Shown here one piece after another: positions 33,373 through 43,481 of a stretch of 64,000 bases of DNA; the first letter of the stretch is position 1; each line of letters begins with the position of its first letter. Origin of the DNA: Phialophora verrucosa (lineage: Eukaryota > Ascomycota > Eurotiomycetes > Chaetothyriales > Herpotrichiellaceae). The stretch covers positions 806,001-870,000 of the forward strand of contig MSED01000001.1 in assembly GCA_002099365.1 (NCBI GenBank), read 5' to 3'. The position numbers were made by a program, and so were the translations under genes. The notes beneath the pieces were generated by a model, which searched no databases, was not told the DNA's origin, and saw nothing but the letters and a program-made list of their open reading frames with translations.

Positions 33373-34202
33373 TTACAGCAGTATGGCTGTTAGCCCGACA
33401 GCCGACACGATCCATCTCAATTGCGGCCCGCTCATTCTAATGGCGTCGTCGCCCTGGGTGGCGGAAGTGGCGCTTCCACTGGATGTGGCACTCGTGCTCG
33501 ACGAGGCTGTCGTTGGGGATGCACCCTCGCTCGCCCCTGTCCCGCTGCTGGCGCCATTATCGGCGAAAGCTGTAAGTGTGATCGGGATGAAAGTGCTGAT
33601 GTGTCATTAGCGTCGATTATTTCTTCCTGGAGAACGCAAGGATTCCGACTGCTTCTGCCACCATGTGTCGTTTGGGAGTACAATACTTACATATCGGAGG
33701 GAGAGAGTGCCGTAGTGGTCACGGTCGTAGTGATTTGTGTATTGAAGGATGTATCGGTCGCTGTCAACGAGTCATCCGTTGCCGTATCGCTTTCGAGATA
33801 GCCTGCAGGTCCAATGTACGTCTGTGCACATGTAGCGGCTGTCGTCCCCGTCACCGCGCAGTCGAGCCCAAGAGTTAGTGTGTCGAATGTCTGCGTGTAT
33901 ACGAGTGTTGATGATCCAAATGTTGCCGTGACCGGTCCGCTTCCGAAGCCACAATCAGACGAGTCTTCGTCCGCAGGACAACCAAAGGCAACTGTCGTTT
34001 TGGTGGCATCCTATGTTGCAAAAAGTCAGCGATTGGGAATGTCGACGTTCTGACAGGAACAGCATACAGATGCTACAAGAGAGCCCACAAGTGTTTGCTG
34101 ATCAGTATCTGGCAGGAAGACACTGATGACAGAAGAGCTCTGAGCGCGAACCATCCCGGCGAAAGCCAGGGCTGCGGCGGCGGCTTTCAACAGGCGGGCC
34201 AT
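33373..34202 (-). CDS. Secreted Ser/Thr-rich protein, probable GPI-anchored cell-wall protein, three exons
   Basis: Found by splicing; no single long frame shows it. Start ATG at 34200-34202 gives a signal peptide 'MARLLKAAAAALAFAGMVRA' with likely cleavage before QSS. Introns at 34011-34067 and 33596-33690 (donor gtaagt) join three exons into about 200 aa. The mature part has paired cysteines ('FGCPADEDSSDCGFG', 'GLDCAVTGTTAATC') and a long Thr/Ser stretch. It ends with a Ser/Gly/Ala-rich segment, a short polar piece and a hydrophobic tail 'WIVSAVGLTAILL', the usual GPI-anchor signal layout. It likely sits at the plasma membrane or cell wall. Function is unknown; similar architecture is common in fungal surface proteins. 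Confidence 0.8.
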
Positions 34203-35008
34203 TTCTGGACTTTTCCTGAATGATTTATGTTTGGCCTCGATGCTAAAGAAGGTGAGTGACCAAGGACGGATATTGAGGATGACGAGGATCGATAATGGAA
34301 AAAAGCAACATCGGATAGGAAAGGGTTAACATTTTTCTTTGGCATCAGGCATTTGGCCGTCACCTGGGGCAAGGAGCATTCTTGGGAGATTGGCATGTTA
34401 CTGAGTGGTGTCGTGTTTCAGTCGATTTCTGAAACTCGCCCCCTTCGGCCAATAGTCAATCCGCTCGAACGGGTCAAGTGTTGCTGTTGGGCCTGGAACG
34501 AGGCGCTTAAGGGGCATCTGGAGGACGCGGCTCAACTGTACTCCGTACAGAGTACTCTATGAGAGGAGACTGGTGTCCTGTCACCACGGACTGGTTTTGA
34601 TGCCAACCCGCGGTTATGATGATATCCCGTTAAAGTACTACCTCGTGTTGTCCTGAGGAATCATCGTTATCGCGCCTGTTCTCCGAGCCAGCAGGTTTTA
34701 GGCGATCGATCGTGAAGAACAAACACCGTCAAGCAAAAGCAGAGCTCAACCTGTGCAAGTGCTGCACCTTTGGGAGGATATCTCTGCAGCTGGATACTGA
34801 ATTGAAAGACAGGTTGCGAGATGCACACAGCGATGCTCCTACACCACCAAACATGGAGTTTGGCCGATAGAGTCCTTCGACTCGAGGGACTCCTTTTCCA
34901 AATCGCAAAACGCTCCATGTAGTTGGCCCCTACTCGTCAATGCACATGCAGAAGCTTTCTGTCTATTGCTATAGATTTTCTGGTATCAGCGCACCGCCGC
35001 CACATAAT
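34203..35008. other. Promoter of secreted-protein gene; no other gene
   Basis: About 800 bases. It includes 'GTACAGAGTAC' near 34546. Open frames here lack coding character. Confidence 0.4.
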
Positions 35009-36631
35009 CTAAAGGCGGGCTTGAGACTCGCCACTCCATCTAAGACCCTTTCCGTCATTCGTAGGAGCAGTCTTGCGTGCAAGAACGTCTTGGACCTTTT
35101 CTTTCACGCCAGCCTTGTTCTTCCACTGCTTCAGAACTTCCTCTGTGACTCTCTTCGATCCTTCCTTGCCTACTTGCTTGACCGCCGCCTGAATGTCTGA
35201 CTCCCGCGGCAGAGCAAACCTAGCATGCGGGTAATCAGTGTACCGCTGGTCAAGAGCACCCTCGTGAGGATCGACCAGCGGCAAAGCCTCCTGAGACCTA
35301 GGTGGTTCAAAGAACGCGTCGACGTCTGCGTTCGAAACGTCTTCCAGCTTTGCGGGATTCCACTTCGGTGGCGTAGGAGGTTTATTGATCAGTCGAGCGG
35401 ACACACCCTCGACGAAATCCGGGTGTGCCATGAATCTGCTGGCGATCTTGTGTTCGCGAACAAAGGTCTCGGTGATATTCCAATTCTTGCCTTCTCTTAA
35501 TTGGCGGAGTGTAACACGGAGACTCGTGGGCGATCTAGTCGCGATCGTTTTCTGCGTGGCTTTGGCCCACTCGGCGAGGTATGCGTCAGACGATTGAATC
35601 TCCTTCTGTAGAGCTGCGAGAATTTCTTCTACTGTGTCAAACTTGAAGATTCGGTCAATGGCTTCTCGAAGGGGCCCTGTCAAGTTGCCGTGTTTGGCAG
35701 CTGGGTAGGAGTCTGGAGACGGCAAGCTGCTTGTAAACTCGGAGATAGTCGAGTCGATAAGATCGAGTCGCTCGTTTAAATTTGCGTAGTCCTTGAAGAC
35801 AAGTTCTGAGAGACGCGTTGTCATCTGTGCTAGTACGGAGCTGTCAATGTAATGAGTTGCAATACCCGCATACAAGGCCTGCACGCCATGAAGTCGCTCG
35901 GAAGTCAGTGCAAGGTATGTGCCAACCTCGCCATCAAGGCGAGGCAGGAAGAAGCTCCCGCCAACGTCGGGGAAGAAACCGATGGTTGTCTCTGGCATAG
36001 CAAAAACGGTCTTCTCAGTAGCAATCCGGAACGGCGCATGCACCGATAGGCCAACACCTCCGCCCATCGTGATACCGTCTATAATAGCGACATACGGCTT
36101 GCTATAAGTGGCGATGAGGTGATCCAATTGATATTCGAGGGCAAAGTAATCTGACGACTTCTGTTGCCCCTCCGGTCCACTCTTGTTCTGCAAAGCGAGC
36201 TCTGCTACATCGCCGCCGGCGCAGAATGCCTTGGGGCCGGCGCCACTGATCAAGATAACGTTCGCCATCTGGGACTTCTCCCACTCTCGGAGTCGCGGGA
36301 GGATCTTTCGAGCCATTGAGCCGTTCAGTGAATTGAGCTTCTTCGGTCGATTCAGTTCAATGGTGCGGACGCCGTAGAGGGAGTTGAAGAGAACATCGTC
36401 CGGGTCGTCTCCCGGTAATTCTTTCGGCATTGCGCCATATTGCGCCTTAGTAGAAGACATCTACACCGTTGTGAGCTCAATTTCAGCCTTCCGTGGGGGT
36501 GAACGTACTGCTCTTCGGCCAGCCGCGAAGGAACTGAATTGGCCCTTGGATCTCGCAGCGAAGCTTGCCGTTCTTGCTGCAGGACCGGATACAAGAAGCG
36601 AGGAGGCGTATCTTGCACAGCAGGCCTTCAT
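35009..36631 (-). CDS. 3-hydroxyisobutyryl-CoA hydrolase, mitochondrial, two exons
   Basis: Valine-catabolism enzyme of the enoyl-CoA hydratase/isomerase superfamily that releases 3-hydroxyisobutyrate from its CoA ester. Exon 1 starts at ATG 36629-36631 and encodes an Arg/Ala/Ser-rich presequence ('MKACCARYASSLLVSGPAAR'), then intron 36461-36508 (gtacgt...tag) leads to 'MSSTKAQYGAMP'. The hydrolase signatures are 'AFCAGGDV' (oxyanion loop), 'MGGGVGLS' and 'MPETTIGFFPDVGGSFFL', the last being diagnostic for this subfamily and holding the catalytic acid. Length (about 520 aa) fits fungal homologues. The protein ends in Ala-Arg-Leu, a PTS1-like tripeptide, so dual mitochondrial/peroxisomal targeting is possible. 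It is divergent from nmd3. Confidence 0.92.
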
Positions 36632-37067
36632 ATCGAAGCGAAGCCTGAGCTGAACTACACACACAGTAGAATCTGGTTGACAACGGCGAGCACGCCGGCG
36701 AGTCGGGAGGAATTGGAGGACGCCCAAGGAGCCTCGGGATGTTTTCCCTCGGGGTCCCTGTGTAGGGAAGGTGGAGCGAGAACAGGCCGGATCAAGGCAA
36801 GTCCTTGTGCGAGTCGGCTCAGCCTCGTCGGAGGCGCAAGGCTGATAATGCGGACCAATCACGGAATTTAGCTGAGATTTTGCCGACAGTCCGCGTGGGA
36901 GGCGAATTTGGACATTCTGAATAATACAACAGTCACATTTTGAAACTTTAGAATCTTCCATCTCTGCCAGAACCGCTTCTTGAGGCGGTGTTTTAAAAGT
37001 TCTTCTTGCTTTGAGATATCTGTTTGGCTTTTACGCCAGGATAAGATCCATTTTGACTCCCGTCGCC
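36632..37067. promoter_or_regulatory. Divergent promoter, hydroxyisobutyryl-CoA hydrolase / nmd3
   Basis: A 436-bp region between two divergent start codons. It must hold both promoters; no specific element could be assigned. Confidence 0.6.
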
Positions 37068-38615
37068 ATGTCTATGGATTTGGACGCAGCAGTCGCTTTG
37101 CCTTCGAGGCATGCACCCCAGGCAGCGACTATTCTGTGCTGCAACTGTGGTGTGCCAATAGACGGGACTGCTTCGGCAGGCGCTCTTTGTTATGACTGCA
37201 TCAAACTCACACACGATGTATCGGAAGGGATTCAGCGAGAAGGGGTTCTTCATACCTGCAGGGACTGCGAGCGGTGGTTAAGCCCGCCCTCACAGTGGGT
37301 ATCAGCAGCGCCTGAAAGTCGAGAATTGCTGTCTCTGTGTCTCAAGAAACTTCGAGGGCTTAACAAAGTGCGGATAATTGACGCCAGCTTCCTGTGGACA
37401 GAACCCCATTCGAGAAGAATCAAAGTCAAAATCACCGTACAGCAAGAAGCCTATGAGGGAACGATCCTGCAACAGACGTTCGAGGTCGAATATGTGGTCG
37501 CTTTCCAACAGTGCCCAGAATGCGCAAAGTCATACACACCCAATACCTGGCGGGCCTCAGTACAAGTCCGGCAAAAGGTGCCTCATAAGCGCACCTTCCT
37601 GTATCTCGAACAGCTCGTTTTGAAGCACCAAGCACACAGGGACACAATCAACATTAAAGAGGTCAAAGATGGGCTCGATTTCTACTTTGCTCAGCGAAAT
37701 CAGGCTGAGAAGTTCGTTGACTTCCTCACCTCTGTCGCCCCTGTCCGAGTCAAGAAGTCACAGGAGCTGATATCAATGGATGTCCACACCTCCGCAAAGT
37801 CATACAAGTTCACCTTCTCTTGCGAGTTGTTACCGATATGCAAAGACGACCTGGTCGCTCTTCCCATTAAGGTGGCCAAGTCTATCGGCAACATTCAACC
37901 ATTGACCCTCTGCTATAGGGTAGGCACATCAGTCAACCTCCTCGATCCCACAACTTTGCAAACAACAGATTTACCGACTTCGACATACTGGCGGACGCCC
38001 TTTAAAAATCTTGCAGATGTACGGGAGTTGGTGGAATTTGTCGTGCTCGACATTGAGCCGACCGGTCAGCAAAATGGTCGATTCTTCGGAGCCGAGGCCA
38101 CAGTCGCACGCGCTTCAGACTTGGGGCTGAATGACAAGACGTACTATGTCAAAACGCATCTTGGTGGAGTTCTGCACGCCGGAGATTCAGTACTCGGCTA
38201 TCATTTGACGGGGACAAATTTCAACAACCCGCAGTTCGAGGAGCTGGAGCAGAGCAGCAACTATGCGTCTACTATCCCCGATGTTTTGCTAGTTAAGAAA
38301 TTCTACGCCAGGAAGAAGAAGCCCAAGTCTCGAAACTGGCGACTCAAGCGGATGGCTAAGGATGAGGGTGAACTACTGCCGAAAAAGAGCGATCAAGAGA
38401 GGATGGATGCTGACTATGAAATGTTCCTACGGGATGTGGAGGAAGATGCGGATCTCCGACAAACCCTCGCCTTGTATAAGGCCAAGCAGCAGATGAAGAA
38501 GGATGCTGACGAGATGAGCGTCACGACGGCGCAGACTGATGATGAGGTGCCTAAGATTAATATGGACGAGCTCCTGGATGACTTCGAGGACTTGGATGTC
38601 AATGACGACGAATGA
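37068..38615 (+). CDS. nmd3: 60S ribosomal export adaptor NMD3
   Basis: Essential shuttling adaptor that carries the pre-60S ribosomal subunit to the exportin Crm1. Single exon, ATG at 37068, 515 aa, close to the usual fungal length. The N-terminal zinc-binding region has CxxC pairs: 'CCNCG', 'CYDC', 'TCRDC' and 'QCPECAKSY'. Next come the conserved 'RWLSPPSQW', 'KHQAHRDTINIKEVKDGLDF' and 'FYFAQRNQAEKFVDFL' blocks. The C-terminus has a basic 'RKKKPKSRNWRLKRM' cluster followed by an acidic leucine-containing tail ('MDELLDDFEDLDV') that fits the Crm1 export signal. Acts in nucleus and cytoplasm. Confidence 0.96.
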   Translation: MSMDLDAAVALPSRHAPQAATILCCNCGVPIDGTASAGALCYDCIKLTHDVSEGIQREGVLHTCRDCERWLSPPSQWVSAAPESRELLSLCLKKLRGLNKVRIIDASFLWTEPHSRRIKVKITVQQEAYEGTILQQTFEVEYVVAFQQCPECAKSYTPNTWRASVQVRQKVPHKRTFLYLEQLVLKHQAHRDTINIKEVKDGLDFYFAQRNQAEKFVDFLTSVAPVRVKKSQELISMDVHTSAKSYKFTFSCELLPICKDDLVALPIKVAKSIGNIQPLTLCYRVGTSVNLLDPTTLQTTDLPTSTYWRTPFKNLADVRELVEFVVLDIEPTGQQNGRFFGAEATVARASDLGLNDKTYYVKTHLGGVLHAGDSVLGYHLTGTNFNNPQFEELEQSSNYASTIPDVLLVKKFYARKKKPKSRNWRLKRMAKDEGELLPKKSDQERMDADYEMFLRDVEEDADLRQTLALYKAKQQMKKDADEMSVTTAQTDDEVPKINMDELLDDFEDLDVNDDE

Positions 38616-39385
38616 TGGGACGCGTCTAAGCTACTGGAGTAGGCTATGAGGCACGATCACAAGGTTTAGGTGCTGGGTTGGTGTCTGGACGTCAACGACC
38701 ACGAATGGCCAGGATGCCGTCAGGGCCATGGATCCAGTGTTTGACCAACAGTAGGGTTGTTTTGATGAGAATGCTCATGAATGAATAATCAACTTCGCCG
38801 CACTTCACATGCACCTGAGCCACCACTATGATTGTCGAGTAGGTGCCCCCTTAGTAGCAACCGTAGCCACGTATCCTGCGCATCGTCCGCCGCCGTCCCT
38901 GGTGCCTCTGGTGCCTGAATTACGTCATTGCTCACATCTCGGCCACTTCGAATCAAATTTAGCATTGTCAGTCAGAAGAGTCAAAGAGAGGTTGTCCTCT
39001 TGTCTTCCGCCTTCGAAAAAGCATGTCATTCGATGAGGTCTCTCCAAGCGATTGACTCAGGCGGCTTCAGGCTGAATACTCTGCTTTGACCTTGTAATAC
39101 ACGCCCTTTGAGCTGCTCCGAGTTTGGAAGGAGCTCGAATCGTGTGGCATTCCTTGCCAAGATCATGCATCGCAGCGGGCTACCTGGTCAATGTTTGACA
39201 TCGAGTGAAAGCATCGGTATCGACGCGGTGAGGGCGAACAGTCCTCTGTTGTAAACGCGTGGGTATCACCTCAACAGGGAGTTGCGGTACCCCGAAAACA
39301 TTTTGTCTAGCCTGATCATCCTTGCTACAATGGTCGCAACTTCTGCAAACCCTCAGCACCATTACGGCTTCTTCGGGTTTGGAAG
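38616..39385. other. Intergenic, nmd3 3' flank and kinase promoter
   Basis: About 770 bases with no gene or repeat recognised. Confidence 0.5.
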
Positions 39386-41533
39386 ATGAATTCGACCTTC
39401 TTCCGCCGCCCTACCGACGGAAGCTCTAGCTCCAGTTCAGAGAGCGATGTCTCTGAGGAAGACCAGCAGCACACTCTACAGACCGACAATGGCATTGAAG
39501 GCGAAACGCAGACCCTAACCACCGAGTCGCTGCCCAGTCATGGGAGTGTGTCTCTTGGGGATGATGCTGATGCACCAGCGGTTACTAACATTGACCGGCA
39601 TCGCACCAATCTACTTAGCGCGCTACTCGAGGACTTTGCCAGGAATAGAGCAAGTGATTACTTGAATGAGGCAATCCCAGGCTCCAGTTTCGACAGATCC
39701 TCACCGGAAGTCCAGTCGTTGGCAGACAGTGTGTATCAACAGGTCCGTCAGTCATTGGCACTCACTGGCATCCTGCCAGCAAACAACGCATTGGATAGCA
39801 ATCCCCAAGCACGAGCGGCATACTTAGCAGGCATCGAGAGCCTTGCGTTGGCCAATGTCCAGAATAACAATTTCCTGCCTGGACAAGCTCGTTCACAGCT
39901 CCCACCATCTGCACAACAGCTGGCCGTCGCTTCGGTAGGGAACGCGACCCAGAGTCTGGCCCCTCAGTCCCTCCAACAACCTGTCGGAAACCTCTCTCCC
40001 CACCCAGACCAGAATCCTTCGTCGTCACTCTTATCGAAACTGATCTTCTCTGCCCCTGAATCTCGCCGCAGCCACTATGAGTCAAGTTTTCAGCAACTTC
40101 GGTTACTTGGAAAAGGAGGTTTCGGCCGAGTATATCACGCTTACAACATTTTTGACAAGAAGGAGTATGCCGTTAAGAAGATCCCCCTCAGCCCTCGTCT
40201 GTCGCAGCGATACCGGGAGTCTGGGCATCAGGAGCTGGAAAACGTGCTAAGAGAAGTTCAAGCATTGGCGCAGTTGGAACACAACAATGTCGTCCGGTAT
40301 CATGCAACATGGATTGAGGAGCCGAAGCATACGCCTGAAGCTATTTACCAGCGTAGGAACCGGAATCTTACAGTGCAAGGCAGGAAGCTCATCGCTGATC
40401 GCGCAATAAATTCACTACCCAGTGGCTCCCGCACGCGACCCCCGGTCTCCGATTACAGCGATGGTATTATCTTCGGCTCCGACAGTCGATCAAGTATGCC
40501 TGTCCGCGATGTGGAGGGCGACGCTCCAGCGGCGATGTGGCCTGTAAGCGAGACTGATCCTGAACCCTCTTCTGCACGAGCCTCGGAGTTATTCACGGAT
40601 GGCAATGCTCGACCTAGTCTCGCCCGTGACTCGGTCATAGACGATTCGGTGTATGTGCTGCATGTTCAAATGTCAGTGTATCCGGCCACATTGGCACAAT
40701 ATCTAGCACCGGTACAATCCAACAGCAGGAGCGCGCTCAGCACGCCAGCAAAGAGACACTGTTTCCATCTCGTACCAGCGCTTCGCCTGTTGATGGGTAT
40801 TCTGTGCGGGTTGCAGTACATCCACGCTAGAGGACTAATTCATCGCGACATCAAGCCTTCAAACATTTTCATCTCAACCCTGGGTCTCTCAGCGACAGGC
40901 CTTATCCCTGAGGGCTATCACGACGTGGGATCATGTGTGGGATGTCCAAGCTCCAGTCCGTACTTCGTCAACCCACGTATTGGTGATTTCGGTCTTGTCG
41001 CTGAACTGGCGAGAAACGACGACAGCATTCAACACAAGAGCACCGGAAGCACTACCAAGCCTGTGGGGACCGAATACTACAGACCTCCTTCGTCGAAAAC
41101 TCTCAAAGACTACCACGCGGATGAGAAATTGGATGTTTTTGCGCTTGGTGTTATTCTTGTCGAGCTGTTGTGGCCATGTTCGACGAGCACCGAACGCATG
41201 CACGTTCTGCGAGACGTCCAGAAAGGAAAGGTTCCACCTCGGTTGGCTGAGAAGATCGAAACGGAAGGACACGAAGCCAGCACAAGTCATTCGGTTATCC
41301 AGTGTATATCCGGGATGATTGACCGGGATCCAGGACGTCGCTGGGGTTGTGCACAGGTCAAGGAGTTCATTGAATCAATAGTGAGAAGGTGTAAGACCTC
41401 AGCGACTGGCGCTGACAGTAATAATGCTCTCGACAAGAATGACCTGGATGGGATGGATGGGATGAGCAAGGTTGTGAGCATAGATGACTCGACATTGCAT
41501 GAGTCGACACAGAGCTTCGACAAAACTGTCTAA
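39386..41533 (+). CDS. eIF2-alpha-kinase-like protein kinase (HRI/PEK type)
   Basis: Ser/Thr kinase expected to phosphorylate eIF2-alpha under stress. Single exon, ATG at 39386, 715 aa. The N-terminal 230 aa is Ser/Gln-rich and includes 'RHRTNLLSALLEDFARNRAS', a block I associate with fungal HRI-like kinases. Kinase lobe 1: 'LGKGGFGRVYHAYN', Lys in 'YAVKKI', Glu in 'LREVQAL', then 'HNNVVRYHATWIE', typical of the family. An insert of about 120 aa follows, also a family feature. Lobe 2: 'GLIHRDIKPSNIF' and 'IGDFGLVAEL'. The segment 'GTEYYRPPSS' stands where the APE Glu normally is, so that Glu is missing. No Gcn2-type HisRS or RWD domain is present. Confidence 0.85.
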   Translation: MNSTFFRRPTDGSSSSSSESDVSEEDQQHTLQTDNGIEGETQTLTTESLPSHGSVSLGDDADAPAVTNIDRHRTNLLSALLEDFARNRASDYLNEAIPGSSFDRSSPEVQSLADSVYQQVRQSLALTGILPANNALDSNPQARAAYLAGIESLALANVQNNNFLPGQARSQLPPSAQQLAVASVGNATQSLAPQSLQQPVGNLSPHPDQNPSSSLLSKLIFSAPESRRSHYESSFQQLRLLGKGGFGRVYHAYNIFDKKEYAVKKIPLSPRLSQRYRESGHQELENVLREVQALAQLEHNNVVRYHATWIEEPKHTPEAIYQRRNRNLTVQGRKLIADRAINSLPSGSRTRPPVSDYSDGIIFGSDSRSSMPVRDVEGDAPAAMWPVSETDPEPSSARASELFTDGNARPSLARDSVIDDSVYVLHVQMSVYPATLAQYLAPVQSNSRSALSTPAKRHCFHLVPALRLLMGILCGLQYIHARGLIHRDIKPSNIFISTLGLSATGLIPEGYHDVGSCVGCPSSSPYFVNPRIGDFGLVAELARNDDSIQHKSTGSTTKPVGTEYYRPPSSKTLKDYHADEKLDVFALGVILVELLWPCSTSTERMHVLRDVQKGKVPPRLAEKIETEGHEASTSHSVIQCISGMIDRDPGRRWGCAQVKEFIESIVRRCKTSATGADSNNALDKNDLDGMDGMSKVVSIDDSTLHESTQSFDKTV

Positions 41534-42300
41534 TCAAGACAATAAACAAGGTATCGGTGCGAGCTCCGCTACCATGATAGCAGTCGAAGATACCCATGAG
41601 CTGGACAGTTTTTTGGCAGGTTGTAGCTGGCTCAATGGCCGCACACGTATACTCCCCTCGTTTCGAAATCTACAGTCAACTCTCCGTTGGGGAGTACCAA
41701 AAGCCCTTATGACCGCCAAAGGTGGCATTCCACCATCCTGTGTGGTACGGCATCGCGGGAGAAAGGTCACGCTTCTGATGGGAAGGACATCCTAACTTTA
41801 TTCGGACTTCGGAAATCATGCGGCGATGAGGGAGAAATAGGGAGATTTATAACCCCTTCTATCTGAATAGTACCTGTAGCGACCAGGTCTCAAGCTCGCC
41901 ATGTGTTGTCCAAGGCCCTCGTTGTATCTGTCGCGATGAAGGTCTTGACTTCTTCCTGACATTGCCGTCGATCCGTTCTTTTGACCCATGTCCTTTCCCT
42001 TTTCCGCTGTGGGATAGATAAGTTTCATCGGCACCTGTAGTATTTAGGAAGTAGGCAAACGGGCGTTTTCCTTCTGACCACAAAGTGATAAGAGTGAGTG
42101 TTACTTGTGTCGGTCGGCTCTGGCTGCCGCTGACTCCAAAGGGAAGATTGGCGTAAAAGGAAGTTGTAGTTCACAGTAGAACAGAAGCAAATACTGTCGC
42201 GCACACCGCCCATCAACTGCCAAAGATCCCCGCCTAAGATTTCATTTGTGTTCAATCTCGCATCGGTTGCCAACAGACAAGGAATATCTTTGCTACACCA
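41534..42300. other. Intergenic between co-oriented genes
   Basis: About 770 bases holding the kinase 3' end and the esf2 promoter. A minus-strand open frame running into esf2 is a shadow. Confidence 0.5.
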
Positions 42301-43392
42301 ATGGCGGCAGAAAGACGAAATACATACCTCGACGCCGGCGCGTCGGAGGATTCTGAGCACGATACGGGCTACGATTCGGAAGCCGCAGAGATCTCGAAAG
42401 CCGGACGAACGAACAAACGGCGGAAAATCCAGCACGAATATACTGAACAAGAGTATGAAGATGATGAGGACGAGGTTGACTCCCAAGCTGGGCGACCGAC
42501 AGGCCCCACGGCCACGAGATATGCCGCAGAGCCAAAACAGCAAGGGGCAAAAGACGAGCATAGTGACTCGGCGAATGGGGACGACGAGGGTGCAAAGTTG
42601 CTTGCGGAAGACGAGTACCCAGAAGAGAGAGACCGGGATTCTGTATCTACTGTGGGCCCTCAGCCCTTGACGCCGTCCCACAGCGAACATTCCACAAACC
42701 AGAAACAGAAAAAGAAGACGAAGAAGGTCAAGGACAAAAAGAAGCCCACCCCGGGCGTGGTCTACCTCTCCTCCCTCCCTCCGTACCTCAAACCCTCTGC
42801 ACTGCGCAACCTGCTCGACCAGCGCGGCTTTTCGCCCATCGCGCGCATCTTCCTCTCCCCGGCATCGAAATCGAACAAGTCACATTCCTCGGGCGGCAAG
42901 AACTCGCGCCAGCTCTACACGGAGGGGTGGATTGAATTTGCGTCGAAAAAGATGGCGAAGAGATGTGCGGAGACGTTGAATGCGAGTAACGTGGGAGGCA
43001 AGAAGGGTGGATATTATCGAGATGATGTGTGGAATATGAAGTACCTGAGGGGCATGCGGTGGGAGGAGCTCATGGCCGGGGTGAGGGAGGAGAAGCGGGA
43101 GATGGAAGGTAGGAGAGATGAAGAGAGGAGAACCATTGCGAGGGAGACGAGGATGTTTGTCGAAGGGGTCGAGGAGGGCCGCAGGCGGGAAGGGATGAAG
43201 AGGAAGAGAGCACAACGGAGGGAGAAGGAGACAGAAACAGATTCGGCGGGGGGTGCTGATCAGGTGTTTGACGGTGACCTGAAGAGGACATGGCGACAGA
43301 ACGAAGTGCTGGGGAGCAAGAGGAGAGAAGAACAGGGCGGAAGCGTCAAGATTAGCGACGACGTGCGGCAAGTGTTGGGCAAGATCTTCTAA
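42301..43392 (+). CDS. esf2: Pre-rRNA processing factor ESF2 (ABT1 family)
   Basis: Nucleolar RNA-binding protein of the small-subunit processome, needed for 18S rRNA maturation; in yeast it stimulates the helicase Dbp8. Single exon, ATG at 42301, 363 aa. The acidic N-terminal third is followed by a Lys-rich stretch ('KQKKKTKKVKDKKKPTPG'). The RRM-like domain begins 'GVVYLSSLPPYLKPSALRNL' and continues with 'IARIFLSP' and 'YTEGWIEFASKKMAKRCAE', all characteristic of Esf2/ABT1. The motif 'YYRDDVWNMKYLRGMRWEEL' follows, then a charged helical tail. It is convergent with the GH47 gene, with 89 bp between stops. Confidence 0.94.
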   Translation: MAAERRNTYLDAGASEDSEHDTGYDSEAAEISKAGRTNKRRKIQHEYTEQEYEDDEDEVDSQAGRPTGPTATRYAAEPKQQGAKDEHSDSANGDDEGAKLLAEDEYPEERDRDSVSTVGPQPLTPSHSEHSTNQKQKKKTKKVKDKKKPTPGVVYLSSLPPYLKPSALRNLLDQRGFSPIARIFLSPASKSNKSHSSGGKNSRQLYTEGWIEFASKKMAKRCAETLNASNVGGKKGGYYRDDVWNMKYLRGMRWEELMAGVREEKREMEGRRDEERRTIARETRMFVEGVEEGRRREGMKRKRAQRREKETETDSAGGADQVFDGDLKRTWRQNEVLGSKRREEQGGSVKISDDVRQVLGKIF

Positions 43393-43481
43393 TTTGTGCA
43401 GCTGGACATTCATCCAGCTTCTAGGGGATTTGGTGCAAGTCCATCAGACGCTGACTGCCAGAACTGCTTCGGCATGGAATG

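Noticed and set aside
32924..33610. 228-codon plus-strand frame
   Set aside because: Overlaps the spliced secreted-protein gene on the other strand, which has signal peptide, consensus introns and GPI-like tail.
42025..42690. 221-codon minus-strand frame
   Set aside because: Antisense to esf2 and its promoter; hydrophobic composition is a mirror of the charged coding strand and no domain is present.
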